In this document: positions 9,533 through 21,459 of the stretch, piece by piece
How positions within the stretch are numbered: position 1 is the first letter of the stretch
Layout of the letters: every line of letters starts with the position of its first letter
NCBI RefSeq assembly: GCF_900111835.1
Contig: NZ_FOJP01000004.1
Span: forward strand, 249,221-313,220
DNA from: Metapseudomonas otitidis
GTDB lineage: Bacteria; Pseudomonadota; Gammaproteobacteria; Pseudomonadales; Pseudomonadaceae
Direction of reading: 5' to 3'
Length of the DNA stretch: 64,000 nt
Program-made: the position numbers and the translations under genes
Notes under the pieces: generated by a model
What the model was told of the DNA's origin: nothing
Database searches by the model: none
What the model saw: only the letters and a program-made list of their open reading frames with translations

Positions 9533-9646
9533 ATGAACGAACCTATTCAGCACCCGGGCGGGGACAGCCGCGCGGACGCCATCGCCATCTTCTGCCTGAT
9601 CCTGATCGTCGTCTCCACGGCGGTGTTCTGGGTGAGCCACCAGTAG
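9533..9646 (+). CDS. 37-residue single-pass membrane peptide
   Basis: An ATG with a strong AAGGGG ribosome-binding site seven bases upstream opens a 37-residue frame ending in TAG. The N-terminal 15 residues are polar (MNEPIQHPGGDSRAD). They are followed by one hydrophobic helix (AIAIFCLILIVVSTAVFWV) and a short SHQ tail, so the product is a small membrane peptide, probably with its N-terminus in the cytoplasm. It lies between the divergent DUF4132 operon and the co-directional binding-protein gene. The clean helix and the ribosome site support a real gene. The function is unknown. Confidence 0.65.
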   Translation: MNEPIQHPGGDSRADAIAIFCLILIVVSTAVFWVSHQ

Positions 9647-9725
9647 ACGGACCCAGCGAGGCGGCGGGGCAGGGCAGACGTGGCGCGGGTATACTGCGGC
9701 GCATTCGACGAACAGGTTCTCCTTG

Positions 9726-10814
9726 ATGCCCTTCCTGCGTTCCCTGGCCCTGTGCGTGGGCCTGCTCTGTTGTGGCCTGGCGCAGGCCGCCTCCGTCGTG
9801 TTCCTCAACCCCGGTCGCAGCGACGAGCCGTTCTGGCGCAGCTACGCCGACTTCATGCTGGCTGCCGCCGATGACCTGGGGATGGACCTGCGCATCGAGT
9901 TCGCCGAGCGCGACAAGGCGCGCATGCTGGATCAGGCCCGGGCGATCCTGCAGGGGCCGGAAGCCCAGCGCCCCGACTACCTGGTGTTCGTCAACGAGCA
10001 ATACGCCGCGCCGGAGATCCTCCGCCTGGGGCAGGGCAGCGGCGTTCGCCTGTTCACCGTCAACAGCACCCTCACCGATGAGCAGCGTGAGCTGACCGGT
10101 GGCCCGCGCGAGCGCTACAGCAACTGGATCGGCAGCCTGGTGCCCAATGACGAGGAGGCTGGCGCGCTGATGGCCGAGGAGCTGATCCGCCAGCAGCGCC
10201 GCCTGCAGCCCCAGGGAACCATCGAGATGCTGGCGTTCTCCGGGGTAAAGCAGACGCCTGCTGCGCGCTTTCGCGAGGCCGGGCTGCGCCGGGTACTGGC
10301 CGCCAACCCGGATGTGCGACTGCGCCAGCTGGTGTACGCGGAGTGGGACCGGGGCCGCGCCTTCGAGCAGGCCAGCCAGCTGCTGCCGCGTTATCCGCGG
10401 GTCAGCCTGATCTGGGCCGCCAACGATGAGATGGCCTTTGGCGCCATGCGTGCCGCCGATGCGCTGGGCCCGCTGGTGCGCGGGCGCCTGCATGTTTCCG
10501 CGTTGAACAATTCACAGGAGGTGCTGCAGGCGCGCATCGACGGGCGCGTGGACGTGCTGGTGGGTGGGCACTTCACCCTGGGGGGCTGGGCGCTGGTGAT
10601 GCTGGCGGATTACGACGCCGGGCTGGATTTCGCCCGCTACGGTGGCGTCGACCAGCATGCCCGGCTGTTCACCCGGCTGGATGTGCAGCAGGCGCGCCGG
10701 CTGCTGGCGCACATCCGCCAGCCGGGCTACGGGGTTCGCTTCCGCGATTTCGGCGCTCGGGGCAATCCCGGGTTCTCCGGCTACCGCTTCTCCCTGGCAC
10801 CGCTGCTGGACTGA
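9726..10814 (+). CDS. Periplasmic sugar-type substrate-binding protein
   Basis: A 362-residue protein with a Sec signal peptide (RSLALCVGLLCCGLAQA, cleavage near residue 20) followed by a type I periplasmic binding fold of the Peripla_BP_4 kind. It opens with SVVFLNPGRSDEPFW and contains IWAANDEMAFGAM, a typical ligand-site region. A TTG directly precedes the ATG in frame; I take the ATG as the start. No permease or ATPase gene is adjacent, so this may be an orphan binding protein that feeds a remote ABC transporter or acts as a ligand sensor for a membrane receptor. The ligand cannot be read from the sequence. Confidence 0.82.
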   Translation: MPFLRSLALCVGLLCCGLAQAASVVFLNPGRSDEPFWRSYADFMLAAADDLGMDLRIEFAERDKARMLDQARAILQGPEAQRPDYLVFVNEQYAAPEILRLGQGSGVRLFTVNSTLTDEQRELTGGPRERYSNWIGSLVPNDEEAGALMAEELIRQQRRLQPQGTIEMLAFSGVKQTPAARFREAGLRRVLAANPDVRLRQLVYAEWDRGRAFEQASQLLPRYPRVSLIWAANDEMAFGAMRAADALGPLVRGRLHVSALNNSQEVLQARIDGRVDVLVGGHFTLGGWALVMLADYDAGLDFARYGGVDQHARLFTRLDVQQARRLLAHIRQPGYGVRFRDFGARGNPGFSGYRFSLAPLLD

Positions 10815-10819
10815 GGCGG

Positions 10820-11038
10820 CTACAGACCGGCCAGGTGCAGCACCAGCTTCACCACGCCGAACAGCATCAGCGCGAACACCAGGGTGAACAGCACGCCCAG
10901 CAGGATGAAGTGGCTGGGCTTGCCCCGGCTGAAATCACGGGCGCGGTTCTTGCCGCTCTGCACCCCGAACGCCGCAGCGGCGACGCTGTGGAGCATTTCG
11001 CGAAAGGTCAGTGGGCGGTCTTGCTGTGGGTCGTCCAT
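10820..11038 (-). CDS. DUF2970 family small membrane protein
   Basis: A 72-residue protein starting MDDPQQDRPLTF. The ATG at 11038 has an AGGAGGT ribosome-binding site, which decides it over an upstream ATG twelve codons earlier. The N-terminal half is amphipathic (FREMLHSVAAAAFGVQ) and basic, and the C-terminus is a single membrane helix (FILLGVLFTLVFALMLFGVV). This is the DUF2970 pattern, a family found widely in proteobacteria with no assigned function. It converges on the binding-protein gene with a five-base gap and lies downstream of the RlmN-like gene, with which it may be co-transcribed. Confidence 0.82.
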   Translation of the reverse strand: MDDPQQDRPLTFREMLHSVAAAAFGVQSGKNRARDFSRGKPSHFILLGVLFTLVFALMLFGVVKLVLHLAGL

Positions 11039-11086
11039 GGGGCACCTCCTGCTGCAAGCGTAGGTGCTTTCCATGGAATTGCCGGG

Positions 11087-12127
11087 TCAGGAGGCGGGGG
11101 AATGCAGCCGGCGGGTGTTGACCCGCTCTACGGCGCGGGCGCGCAGTTGGCCGCAGCCACCTTCCACGTCCTGGCCGGCGGAGTTGCGCACCTTGGTCAG
11201 CACGCCGTTGCGGTGCAGGTAGTGCACCAGCTCGACGATGCGTTCGCCGCTGGGGCGGTTGTAGTCGTCGACTTCCAGGCTGTTGTAGGGGATCAGGTTC
11301 ATCACCGCGTACTTGCCCTTGAGCAAGCGCAGGATGCCTTCGGCCTCTTCGAGGCTGTCGTTGATGCCTTCGAGCAGGGTCCACTGGTACTGGATGGGGT
11401 AGCCGACCTGGCGGGCGTAGGTCTCGCCCAGTTCCACCAGTTCGTCCGGGGTGATGCGCGGGGCCTTCGGCAGCAGTTGCTCGCGGACCTCGGCCTTGCT
11501 GCTGTGCAGTGACAAGGCGAGGGCAGGCTTGACCCGCAGGTGTGGCAGGCGCTCGAACACGCGGGGATCACCGACGGTGGAGAACACCAGGTTCTTGTGG
11601 CCGATGTCGCCGAGGGTGCCGAGCAGGTCGATGGCTTCCAGTACGTTGTCCAGGTTGTGGGCGGGCTCGCCCATGCCCATGAACACCACCTTCCTGACCT
11701 TGCGGTAGCGCCGCGCGAGCACCACCTGGGCGACGATCTCCAGGCTGGAGACCTGGCGCAGCAGGCCGCTCTTGCCGGTCATGCAGAACACGCAACCCAC
11801 GGCGCACCCCACCTGGCTGGAGACGCACAGGCCGTCGCGCGGGAGCAGCACGCTCTCCACCATCTGCCCGTCGCCCAGGCCCACCAGCAGGCGGGCCGAG
11901 CCGTCGCCACCGGGGTGTTCGGAGCGCAGGCGCACCAGGCCGTCGAGGGTTTCGGTGAGGGCGGGCAGGGCTTCGCGCACCCGCAGCGGCAGGAAATCGT
12001 CGGCCTGCTGGCGAGGGCGGCCGCTGTCCAGGGGTTTGCCCTGCAGCCAGGCACGCAGCATCCGATCCCGGTGGATGGGCTTGGCGCCAAGGGCGGCGAG
12101 CTGTTGGTCGAGGTCGTGGATACGCAT
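11087..12127 (-). CDS. RlmN/Cfr-family radical SAM RNA methyltransferase (RlmN paralogue)
   Basis: A 346-residue protein. The radical SAM cluster motif is Cys108-x3-Cys112-x2-Cys115, followed by VVFMGMGEPAHN, which is characteristic of the RlmN/Cfr family. A second conserved Cys near residue 325 (VEGGCGQL) corresponds to the methyl-carrying cysteine. RlmN methylates C2 of adenosine in 23S rRNA and tRNA. Canonical pseudomonad RlmN is encoded elsewhere, beside pilF. From memory this gene corresponds to PAO1 PA1839, a shorter paralogue near metH, so its target may differ from that of RlmN. It stands alone apart from the small DUF2970 gene downstream. Confidence 0.85.
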   Translation of the reverse strand: MRIHDLDQQLAALGAKPIHRDRMLRAWLQGKPLDSGRPRQQADDFLPLRVREALPALTETLDGLVRLRSEHPGGDGSARLLVGLGDGQMVESVLLPRDGLCVSSQVGCAVGCVFCMTGKSGLLRQVSSLEIVAQVVLARRYRKVRKVVFMGMGEPAHNLDNVLEAIDLLGTLGDIGHKNLVFSTVGDPRVFERLPHLRVKPALALSLHSSKAEVREQLLPKAPRITPDELVELGETYARQVGYPIQYQWTLLEGINDSLEEAEGILRLLKGKYAVMNLIPYNSLEVDDYNRPSGERIVELVHYLHRNGVLTKVRNSAGQDVEGGCGQLRARAVERVNTRRLHSPAS

Positions 12128-12180
12128 GGGGCGCGCATCCTACCACCGGCTTGGGCGCTTAAGTAGGGGCGCCGGGGGCT

Positions 12181-12474
12181 TCAGCGCTCGGCGGCGATGT
12201 CGTGGGGCAGCAGGGCGACATCCACCACCAGGTCCACCGGCACCGAGACCACGGTGGCGACCGGGCAGATCAGCGACATCCAGCAGACGGTGCTCATGGG
12301 GAAGGAGCCTTCGTCCAGGTTGCCGGTGAGCAACTGCACGTCGCCCTGGGTGCTGCGGAAGTAGTCGGCATCCACCAGGTGGACGTCCTGGCTGCGGGCG
12401 AGGATGGAGCCACAGCCGCCGAGCAGGGCGGCGACCAGGGCGAGGCCTGCAAGGCGGCCTGTGGGGAAGGGCAT
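12181..12474 (-). CDS. YceK/YidQ family lipoprotein
   Basis: A 97-residue protein with a lipoprotein signal peptide: a hydrophobic stretch ending in the lipobox LLGG-Cys (acylated Cys near residue 21). The mature part includes GDVQLLTGNLDEG and a VPVDLVVDVALLPHD tail typical of YceK/YidQ lipoproteins. It should be anchored in the outer or inner membrane facing the periplasm. The family has no established function. It stands alone between the RlmN-like gene and the chemoreceptor gene, on the same strand. Confidence 0.8.
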   Translation of the reverse strand: MPFPTGRLAGLALVAALLGGCGSILARSQDVHLVDADYFRSTQGDVQLLTGNLDEGSFPMSTVCWMSLICPVATVVSVPVDLVVDVALLPHDIAAER

Positions 12475-12496
12475 GGTGGGTCTCGGCGGCGAAGAA

Positions 12497-12520
12497 AGCG
12501 GGAGCCTAGCAGCTCCCGCT
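12497..12520 (-). terminator. Rho-independent terminator of the chemoreceptor gene
   Basis: The arms AGCGGGAGC and GCTCCCGCT form a perfect 9-bp stem with a 6-base loop. Read on the minus strand it is followed by TTTCTTC and sits 28 bases after the chemoreceptor stop codon. Confidence 0.7.
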
Positions 12521-12547
12521 TCGCTTCGGTGGGCACCGTTCGCAGTC

Positions 12548-14548
12548 TCAGCGACCGCGGCTCAGCTCGGCCAGGCGGCTGGCGGCGTCCTGCACGGAGT
12601 GGCCGAGGGCGTCGAGGTCCACGGCGTCGCGGGCGTTCTCTTCGCTGGCGGAGTGGATGCGCACGGCCAGTTCGTTGATCTCCTGGGTGACGTGGCTCTG
12701 CTGCTGGGCGGCGACGGCGATCTGCTGGGCGCGCTGGGAGATGTCGTCGAAGCTCTGCACCGTGGCCGACAGGCTGCTGGCGGCGCCTTCGGCTTCCTCC
12801 ACGGCGTGGCGGGTGCGCGCCTCGCCGGCCTGCATGGCCTGCACCGCCTGGCGCGAGGCCTGCTGGAGGTTGGCGATCATGCCGCTGATCTCGTTGGCCG
12901 AGCTCTGGGTCTTGCCGGCCAGGGAGCGCACCTCGTCGGCCACCACGGCGAAGCCCCGGCCCTGTTCGCCGGCCCGGGCTGCCTCGATGGCGGCGTTGAG
13001 GGCCAGCAGGTTGGTCTGTTCGGAGATGGCCTTGATCACGTCCAGCACGGCGCCGACCTGCTGGCTGTCCTGCTCCAGCTGGGTGATCACGGCGGCGGCG
13101 CTGGCCATCTCGCCGGCCAGGGCCTGGATGGCGCGGCTGTTGGCGGCCACCTTGTCCTGGCCCTGGCGCACCACGCTCTGGGAGCGCTGGGCGGTGTCGG
13201 CGCAGTCGTTGGTGTTCTGTGCCACTTCCTGGGCGCTGGAGGACATCTGGGTGATGGCGGTGGCCAACTGGGTGTTCTCCTGGCGCTGCTGCTCGGCCCG
13301 TTGCAGCAGGGCGCTGCTCAGGCGGCCGAGGCTGCCGGCCTCGTCACGCAGGCGCTGGGATTCGCTGGCGATGCTCTGCAGCATGCCCTGCAGGCGCCCG
13401 GCGTACTGGTTGACCGCCTGGCGCAGCTGGCCGATCTCGTCGTCGCGTAGCTCGCTGAGGGCGCCGCCCTGGCCGGACTGGCCATTGCCGAGGGCCTGGA
13501 TCTGCGCGGTGGTCTCGCCGATCTGCTCCAGCAGTTTGCGCCCGGCCAGCCAGACGAACAGCAGCAGCAGGCCCAGCACCGGCAGCAGGAAGGCCAGCAG
13601 CTCATAGGTCAGCGCGCGAGCCAGGCCGGTGACGCGAGCCTGGGGGGTGACCAGCCCGACCACCCAGCCGGTTTGCGGCATGCGGAACAGGTTGGCCTGG
13701 ACGGTGGTGTCGAGTACGGCGTCGGCGTCCAGCTGCACGCTGGAGTGGCCGTCGGCGGCGGCCTTGCGGCGGGCCTCCTGCAAGGGCGCGAGCCAGGCCT
13801 CGCGGCTGGCCAGGTCGTCGAACTTCTGCATGGTCACGTCCTGGCCGAGGGGGAAGAACAGGACGTTGCCGGCCTGGTCCAGGGCGAAGGCGTAGCCGCC
13901 GGTAACCGTGCCCTGTTCCTTGAGGAAACGGGCCAGGTCGTCCAGGCGCAGGTCGATGGTGCTGACGCCGGCGAAGCGGCCCTGCAATTGGTAGGGCACG
14001 CTGCAGGTGACCATGGGCACCTTGCTGACCGGGTCCTGGTAGGCCTCTGACCAGACGCAGGCATTGCCGGCGGCGCTGCGGGCGCCGGTGTACCAGGCGT
14101 CGTTGTGGTAGCCGGGGCCGTCGGGCTTGTTGTAGTCGTCGGAGTAATCCAGGGCGCCGCTGGTGTTGCGTGCCCAGAAGAAGCTGCGGCGCTCGGTGCC
14201 GCTGGTGAAGGCATTGGGTTCCGGCCAGATGCCGCCGCCGGCGATGGCGGCGTCGCCGCTGTTGTCGATCAGCGGCGGGTAGGTGGTGCGGTAGAGCGCC
14301 TCGTCATGGGGCAGGGTCTGGGCCAGGTGGGCCATGCTCACCGCCAGCCCCTGGATGCCGGTGAGCTGCAGGCCGAGCTGGCGCACGATGGCACTGCCGG
14401 TCTGTTCGATCAGGGCGTTGCTCTCGGCGACGACGCGGGGCTGGCCGCGCAGCACCATCACGGCGAACACCGCGAGGGCGGTCAGCAGCAGCAGGAGGAT
14501 GGCGCCCAGGGTCAGGCGGGTGGAAATACGATCAGGCAGCAGCGACAT
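12548..14548 (-). CDS. Methyl-accepting chemotaxis protein with dCache-type sensor
   Basis: A 666-residue receptor in classic order. Transmembrane helix 1 spans about residues 12-32. A periplasmic double-Cache (dCache_1) sensor covers about 40-300, with the [17 protein letters not shown] and YTGARSA segments usual for amine or amino-acid sensing Cache domains. Transmembrane helix 2 is at about 313-337, then a HAMP linker, then the signalling hairpin. The hairpin tip is well conserved ([21 protein letters not shown], residue by residue the CheA/CheW contact region). It reports ligand binding to CheA through CheW. No che genes are nearby, so it is an orphan receptor. The ligand is unknown. Confidence 0.93.
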   Translation of the reverse strand: MSLLPDRISTRLTLGAILLLLLTALAVFAVMVLRGQPRVVAESNALIEQTGSAIVRQLGLQLTGIQGLAVSMAHLAQTLPHDEALYRTTYPPLIDNSGDAAIAGGGIWPEPNAFTSGTERRSFFWARNTSGALDYSDDYNKPDGPGYHNDAWYTGARSAAGNACVWSEAYQDPVSKVPMVTCSVPYQLQGRFAGVSTIDLRLDDLARFLKEQGTVTGGYAFALDQAGNVLFFPLGQDVTMQKFDDLASREAWLAPLQEARRKAAADGHSSVQLDADAVLDTTVQANLFRMPQTGWVVGLVTPQARVTGLARALTYELLAFLLPVLGLLLLFVWLAGRKLLEQIGETTAQIQALGNGQSGQGGALSELRDDEIGQLRQAVNQYAGRLQGMLQSIASESQRLRDEAGSLGRLSSALLQRAEQQRQENTQLATAITQMSSSAQEVAQNTNDCADTAQRSQSVVRQGQDKVAANSRAIQALAGEMASAAAVITQLEQDSQQVGAVLDVIKAISEQTNLLALNAAIEAARAGEQGRGFAVVADEVRSLAGKTQSSANEISGMIANLQQASRQAVQAMQAGEARTRHAVEEAEGAASSLSATVQSFDDISQRAQQIAVAAQQQSHVTQEINELAVRIHSASEENARDAVDLDALGHSVQDAASRLAELSRGR

Positions 14549-14703
14549 GCAGGTACTCCTCGTTTCCCGGTCTCGAAGGGGAGCGGAATGGCTCCTGGCG
14601 GGGGATTCAGCACAGCATGCAACAGGGGTGCCTGCTTGGACTTTTCTCCTAAATACTTATCGGTGATTTCGGATTCTTGTATGTGGATCGCACGCAGCAC
14701 CGG

Positions 14704-16074
14704 TCAGTCTTGCAAGAGAATGCTGGCGAGCTTTGATGCATGTACACGTAATTCCGGTACAGCAATCGCCTCCCAATGGCTGGCTTTCAACATAGGGCTG
14801 AGCAAGAACAGACTTTCCTGAGGTTCATTCGCTTCAGATATCAACCGGTACTCAGCCGTGCTTTCCAAACCAAGGCCGATTGCATCGCGCTTGATTGCCG
14901 CTCTTGCCAATAAATTTTGAAACAGGGGCTCTTCGAGTTTGGTCACATCGCTGCACGGTCCCGTGCAATTGATGATGTAGTCATATTTCCTGGGGAGCAG
15001 ATTTATCTTGGAGCGTGCCCGGATAGTTACTTCCAGCCCTGCGTTCAAGGCCCGTGCGTTGGCAATATTTCCCGCCAGAATTCGAAGCTGTTGTGTTTGA
15101 ACAAGTTCTTCAACGCGCTGAGCAATAGCAGGAGCCGCTCTATGTCTGTGGACGTCCCAGTAAGGGCGTAGATGTCTCAGAAATCGGAGGCGTTCTGCTT
15201 CTTCTAGGTTGTGCCATAGCGTGGGGGTTACGGGACGTAGTGCTGCTAGGGAGTCGCGCCAGTCGAAACCATCATGCTGGGAAATTTTTATGAATTTTCT
15301 AATGTCAGTCAGCAATGCTCGAATGCTCGAGTGAGTGCTTAGTGACCGTGGAAGCTCGGGCAGGGAAGGTGGGTCCAAGTTGGCTCGATGGGGTTGTGGC
15401 AGCAACGCGCGACGTGAAAGCGCTTCCGTCATTCCCCTGTGGCCCTGATCTTGAAGCGAGAGCGCCACGTCGAACATGGTGAGGCCTGTGCCGATCATGA
15501 GAACGCTTTCATCTGGCTGGATTGCATCCAGAGCGCCAACTTTCCAAGGGTCGCGAATGAAGCGTGGGTTGTCGGCAACGGCGGTAAGTGCAACTGGAAC
15601 CGCGGGAAGGAAATTCCCGGTGGCTACTACTGCCTTCGAGGCCTTGATGCGATGGCCATTAGATAGTTCAAGCTCTGCATGCGCATCACGCTGTATGAGA
15701 TCAACCACCTGCTCTTTGAGAGCTTCAAAAGAGACGCTCGGGTGTCGCCGTGTGATTGCCTGAGCAAGACGTGCTTCAAGGTAGTCGCCGTATAGGCTGC
15801 GTGGAACAAAGTCGCCTCCGCTCGCTTCAGGCAAACCTGAGTGGACGAACGTGAGAAAGTCCTCGGGGTGCTCGTCGAACAGGCTCATTCTTCCGGCAGG
15901 GACATTGAGTAAGTGACTCTCAGAGCGCGTTCCGTACGCTAGGCCACGAGCAAGGCAGCCGGTTCTGTTGATGAGCTGTATGTGCAAGGGGGCTTTTGCA
16001 TTGCGCAGCAAATGAATGGCAAGTGCCGTGCCGCAAAAGCCGCTACCAATAATACTGACGATAGGGGCTTCCAT
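14704..16074 (-). CDS. FAD/NAD(P)-binding protein, probable acquired gene
   Basis: A 456-residue protein starting MEAPIVSIIGSGFCGTALA, a Rossmann dinucleotide fold (GSGFCG) that binds FAD. A second nucleotide signature appears in the middle (SVLMIGTGLTMFDVALSL). This two-fold layout matches the FAD/NAD(P)-binding protein family (NAD_binding_9/HI0933-like), which includes amine and thiol oxidoreductases of mostly unknown substrate. An AGGA ribosome site precedes the ATG. The base composition is clearly AT-richer than both neighbours, with codons such as AAA, ATT and TTT used freely, as is the flank at 14,640-14,700. That suggests acquisition by transfer between the chemoreceptor gene and metH. 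Confidence 0.75.
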   Translation of the reverse strand: MEAPIVSIIGSGFCGTALAIHLLRNAKAPLHIQLINRTGCLARGLAYGTRSESHLLNVPAGRMSLFDEHPEDFLTFVHSGLPEASGGDFVPRSLYGDYLEARLAQAITRRHPSVSFEALKEQVVDLIQRDAHAELELSNGHRIKASKAVVATGNFLPAVPVALTAVADNPRFIRDPWKVGALDAIQPDESVLMIGTGLTMFDVALSLQDQGHRGMTEALSRRALLPQPHRANLDPPSLPELPRSLSTHSSIRALLTDIRKFIKISQHDGFDWRDSLAALRPVTPTLWHNLEEAERLRFLRHLRPYWDVHRHRAAPAIAQRVEELVQTQQLRILAGNIANARALNAGLEVTIRARSKINLLPRKYDYIINCTGPCSDVTKLEEPLFQNLLARAAIKRDAIGLGLESTAEYRLISEANEPQESLFLLSPMLKASHWEAIAVPELRVHASKLASILLQD

Positions 16075-16143
16075 GTCCTGTTCCTTTTACGTGCTCGAAG
16101 CGCGAGATAGTAAGGGTGTTGTTGCTTCGAGTCCTGACGCTGA

Positions 16144-19866
<3,723 letters not shown>

Positions 19867-20043
19867 GAGGGACCTGTCTGGCTGGGCGGAAAAAGGGCGC
19901 CGATCATAGCAAAGATGAGGGGTTTACGGCCTGCGCTGCCTGGAACATGAATGTGGCTCATGTTGGCGGTGGGGTGTAGGCCTCTGGTAGGCCGGGCGCG
20001 CGGGATTCAGCGGGGGACGGCCGGAAACGGCCCGGAAGGCGGG

Positions 20044-20074
20044 CGCCGTGGATGAGGGGGGATCATCCACGGCG
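20044..20074 (-). terminator. Hairpin downstream of tse1
   Basis: A perfect 12-bp stem (CGCCGTGGATGA / TCATCCACGGCG) with a 7-base loop begins nine bases past the tse1 stop codon. There is no clear T-run, so it may terminate weakly or protect the mRNA 3' end. Confidence 0.5.
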
Positions 20075-20082
20075 TGGCGGGC

Positions 20083-20556
20083 TTACCTGGCGCAGCTGAC
20101 GGTTTCGTACACGAAGTACTTCACAAGGTCGCGGTCGGTGCGGTTCCACACTTCGCCGACCGAGCGTACGCCCTGGCTCTGGCCCACCGGGCCGGCGATG
20201 CTGCCGCACCAGCAGCGCGGGTAGGTGCCGCGATACAGGGTGCCGCCGATGACCACGGCGACGTGGCCGTTGTTGCGCGCGGGGTTGTGGTCGCTGCCTT
20301 TAAGGCCGGCGATCACGAACCAGCCCTGGGAGGCCTTCTGCGCGGCTTCCGCGCCGCTCTTCAGTTCCTTCCAGCCGCTGGCCTGGGGCAGGCCGGACAT
20401 GATGGCGTCGGCATTGCCGGCGGGGATCGGCACGTTGAGGGTGGCGGCAACCGACTGGAGGAAGCCGGAGCAGTTGTTCTTGTTCTTGGTGCCGGCGATG
20501 AAGCTTTCATCCCAGGCGGCCGTGCAGGCGTTGACGATGCAGGTATCGAGGCTCAT
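20083..20556 (-). CDS. tse1: Type VI secretion amidase effector Tse1 (Tae1 family)
   Basis: A 157-residue NlpC/P60-like peptidase. The catalytic pair is Cys29 (NKNNCSGF) and His98 (GHVAVV). The downstream CWCGSIAGPVGQSQG and VWNRTDRD segments are hallmarks of Tse1. Tse1 is injected by the type VI secretion system and cleaves the gamma-D-Glu-mDAP bond of peptidoglycan in the target periplasm. There is no signal peptide, as expected for a T6SS substrate. Compared with my memory of PAO1 Tse1, the loop before the catalytic His carries a few extra residues (SDHNPARNN). The immunity gene lies 12 bases upstream in the same transcript. No T6SS structural genes are in the window. Confidence 0.93.
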   Translation of the reverse strand: MSLDTCIVNACTAAWDESFIAGTKNKNNCSGFLQSVAATLNVPIPAGNADAIMSGLPQASGWKELKSGAEAAQKASQGWFVIAGLKGSDHNPARNNGHVAVVIGGTLYRGTYPRCWCGSIAGPVGQSQGVRSVGEVWNRTDRDLVKYFVYETVSCAR

Positions 20557-20568
20557 TGACGTTCCCTA

Positions 20569-21078
20569 TCAGGGTTTGCAGAACGGTTGGACGGGTTGGC
20601 GCGCCTGTTTCTTGCAGCTGCCGAGCGAGTCGCCGTCGCACTGGCTGCCCAGCACCAGCTGCTCGCCCACCACGGCGGCGCGCTTGCCGGAGACGTCCAG
20701 GCGGTGGATGGCCTTGCAGGTGGCGGTGTCGTAGGCCACCAGTTCGCTGTTGGAGCCGCTGTACTCGAAAGTCACCAGGCGCTTCTCGTCACGGCTCAGG
20801 TACAGGGGTTCACGGGCCCAGATGCCACCGTCCTCGATGTTGCAGCCCTTGCCGCTGGCGGTGTCGCGCAGCACCACGGGGGGCTCGGGGAAGGCATCCG
20901 GCTCTTTGATCTCGGGGTTCTCGTTGGTGAAGCTGACCTCCAGGTGCTGGCCCTTGCCGACGAAGACGTTCGGCGCTGCGGCGCTGGCACTGAGGGGGAG
21001 CGGCGCGAAACCGCAATCGGCGGCCTGGGTGCAGGCACAGAGGAACAGGGCGGCAAGGCCACCGGCGAGGGCTTTCAT
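20569..21078 (-). CDS. tsi1: Tse1 immunity protein Tsi1
   Basis: A 169-residue protein with a Sec signal peptide (cleavage after about residue 19, CTQA-A), so it acts in the periplasm, where self-delivered Tse1 would attack. The mature part contains DAFPEPPVVLRD, CNIEDGGIWAREPLYLS and SGSNSELVAYDTATCK, which match the beta-propeller-like Tsi1 fold that plugs the Tse1 active site. Paired cysteines suggest disulfides. The ATG follows an AGGAGAT ribosome site. It is transcribed before tse1, so immunity is made first. Confidence 0.92.
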   Translation of the reverse strand: MKALAGGLAALFLCACTQAADCGFAPLPLSASAAAPNVFVGKGQHLEVSFTNENPEIKEPDAFPEPPVVLRDTASGKGCNIEDGGIWAREPLYLSRDEKRLVTFEYSGSNSELVAYDTATCKAIHRLDVSGKRAAVVGEQLVLGSQCDGDSLGSCKKQARQPVQPFCKP

Positions 21079-21459
21079 GACGATCTCCTGTGGAGCATGC
21101 GATGGGGTGGCGACCCTCGGGGTGCGGCCGGGTGGCGAGCGGGCGTGGTGCCCGTCGACGTCCCTGTGGCTGCGCCGACTGTCCCTGATGGTCCGGCGTG
21201 GCGCGAAGGATACGCCTGGCGCCGTGTACGGAAAATGACGCGGTTCACGGATGCGAAGGCCTGCAGGGTGCCGCTTGACGGCGTATGCGCACAGCTAGTT
21301 TTGGCCTCGCGGAACTCTCTCGTGCGAGTGGTGTTCGGATTGGCGCGGATGCACTGCAAGCGCTTGTATCCCTAACCGACCGGGCCTTTGTCACTGCGCG
21401 ACGGAGACGGGGCCGGTAGAATCCCTGCTTTCCGTTTCGCTTCGTTCAAGGATGAGGTC
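21079..21459. other. Divergent intergenic region between tsi1 and cti
   Basis: About 380 bases without a convincing gene. It must carry the promoters for tsi1-tse1 (minus) and cti (plus). A TAGAAT that could be a -10 box lies at 21417-21422, 38 bases before the cti start, but no good -35 box is at the right distance. No repeats or RNA gene were recognised. Confidence 0.5.

Noticed and set aside
19867..20043. Cobalamin riboswitch upstream of metH
   Set aside because: No B12-box or related conserved core could be found in the short upstream region.
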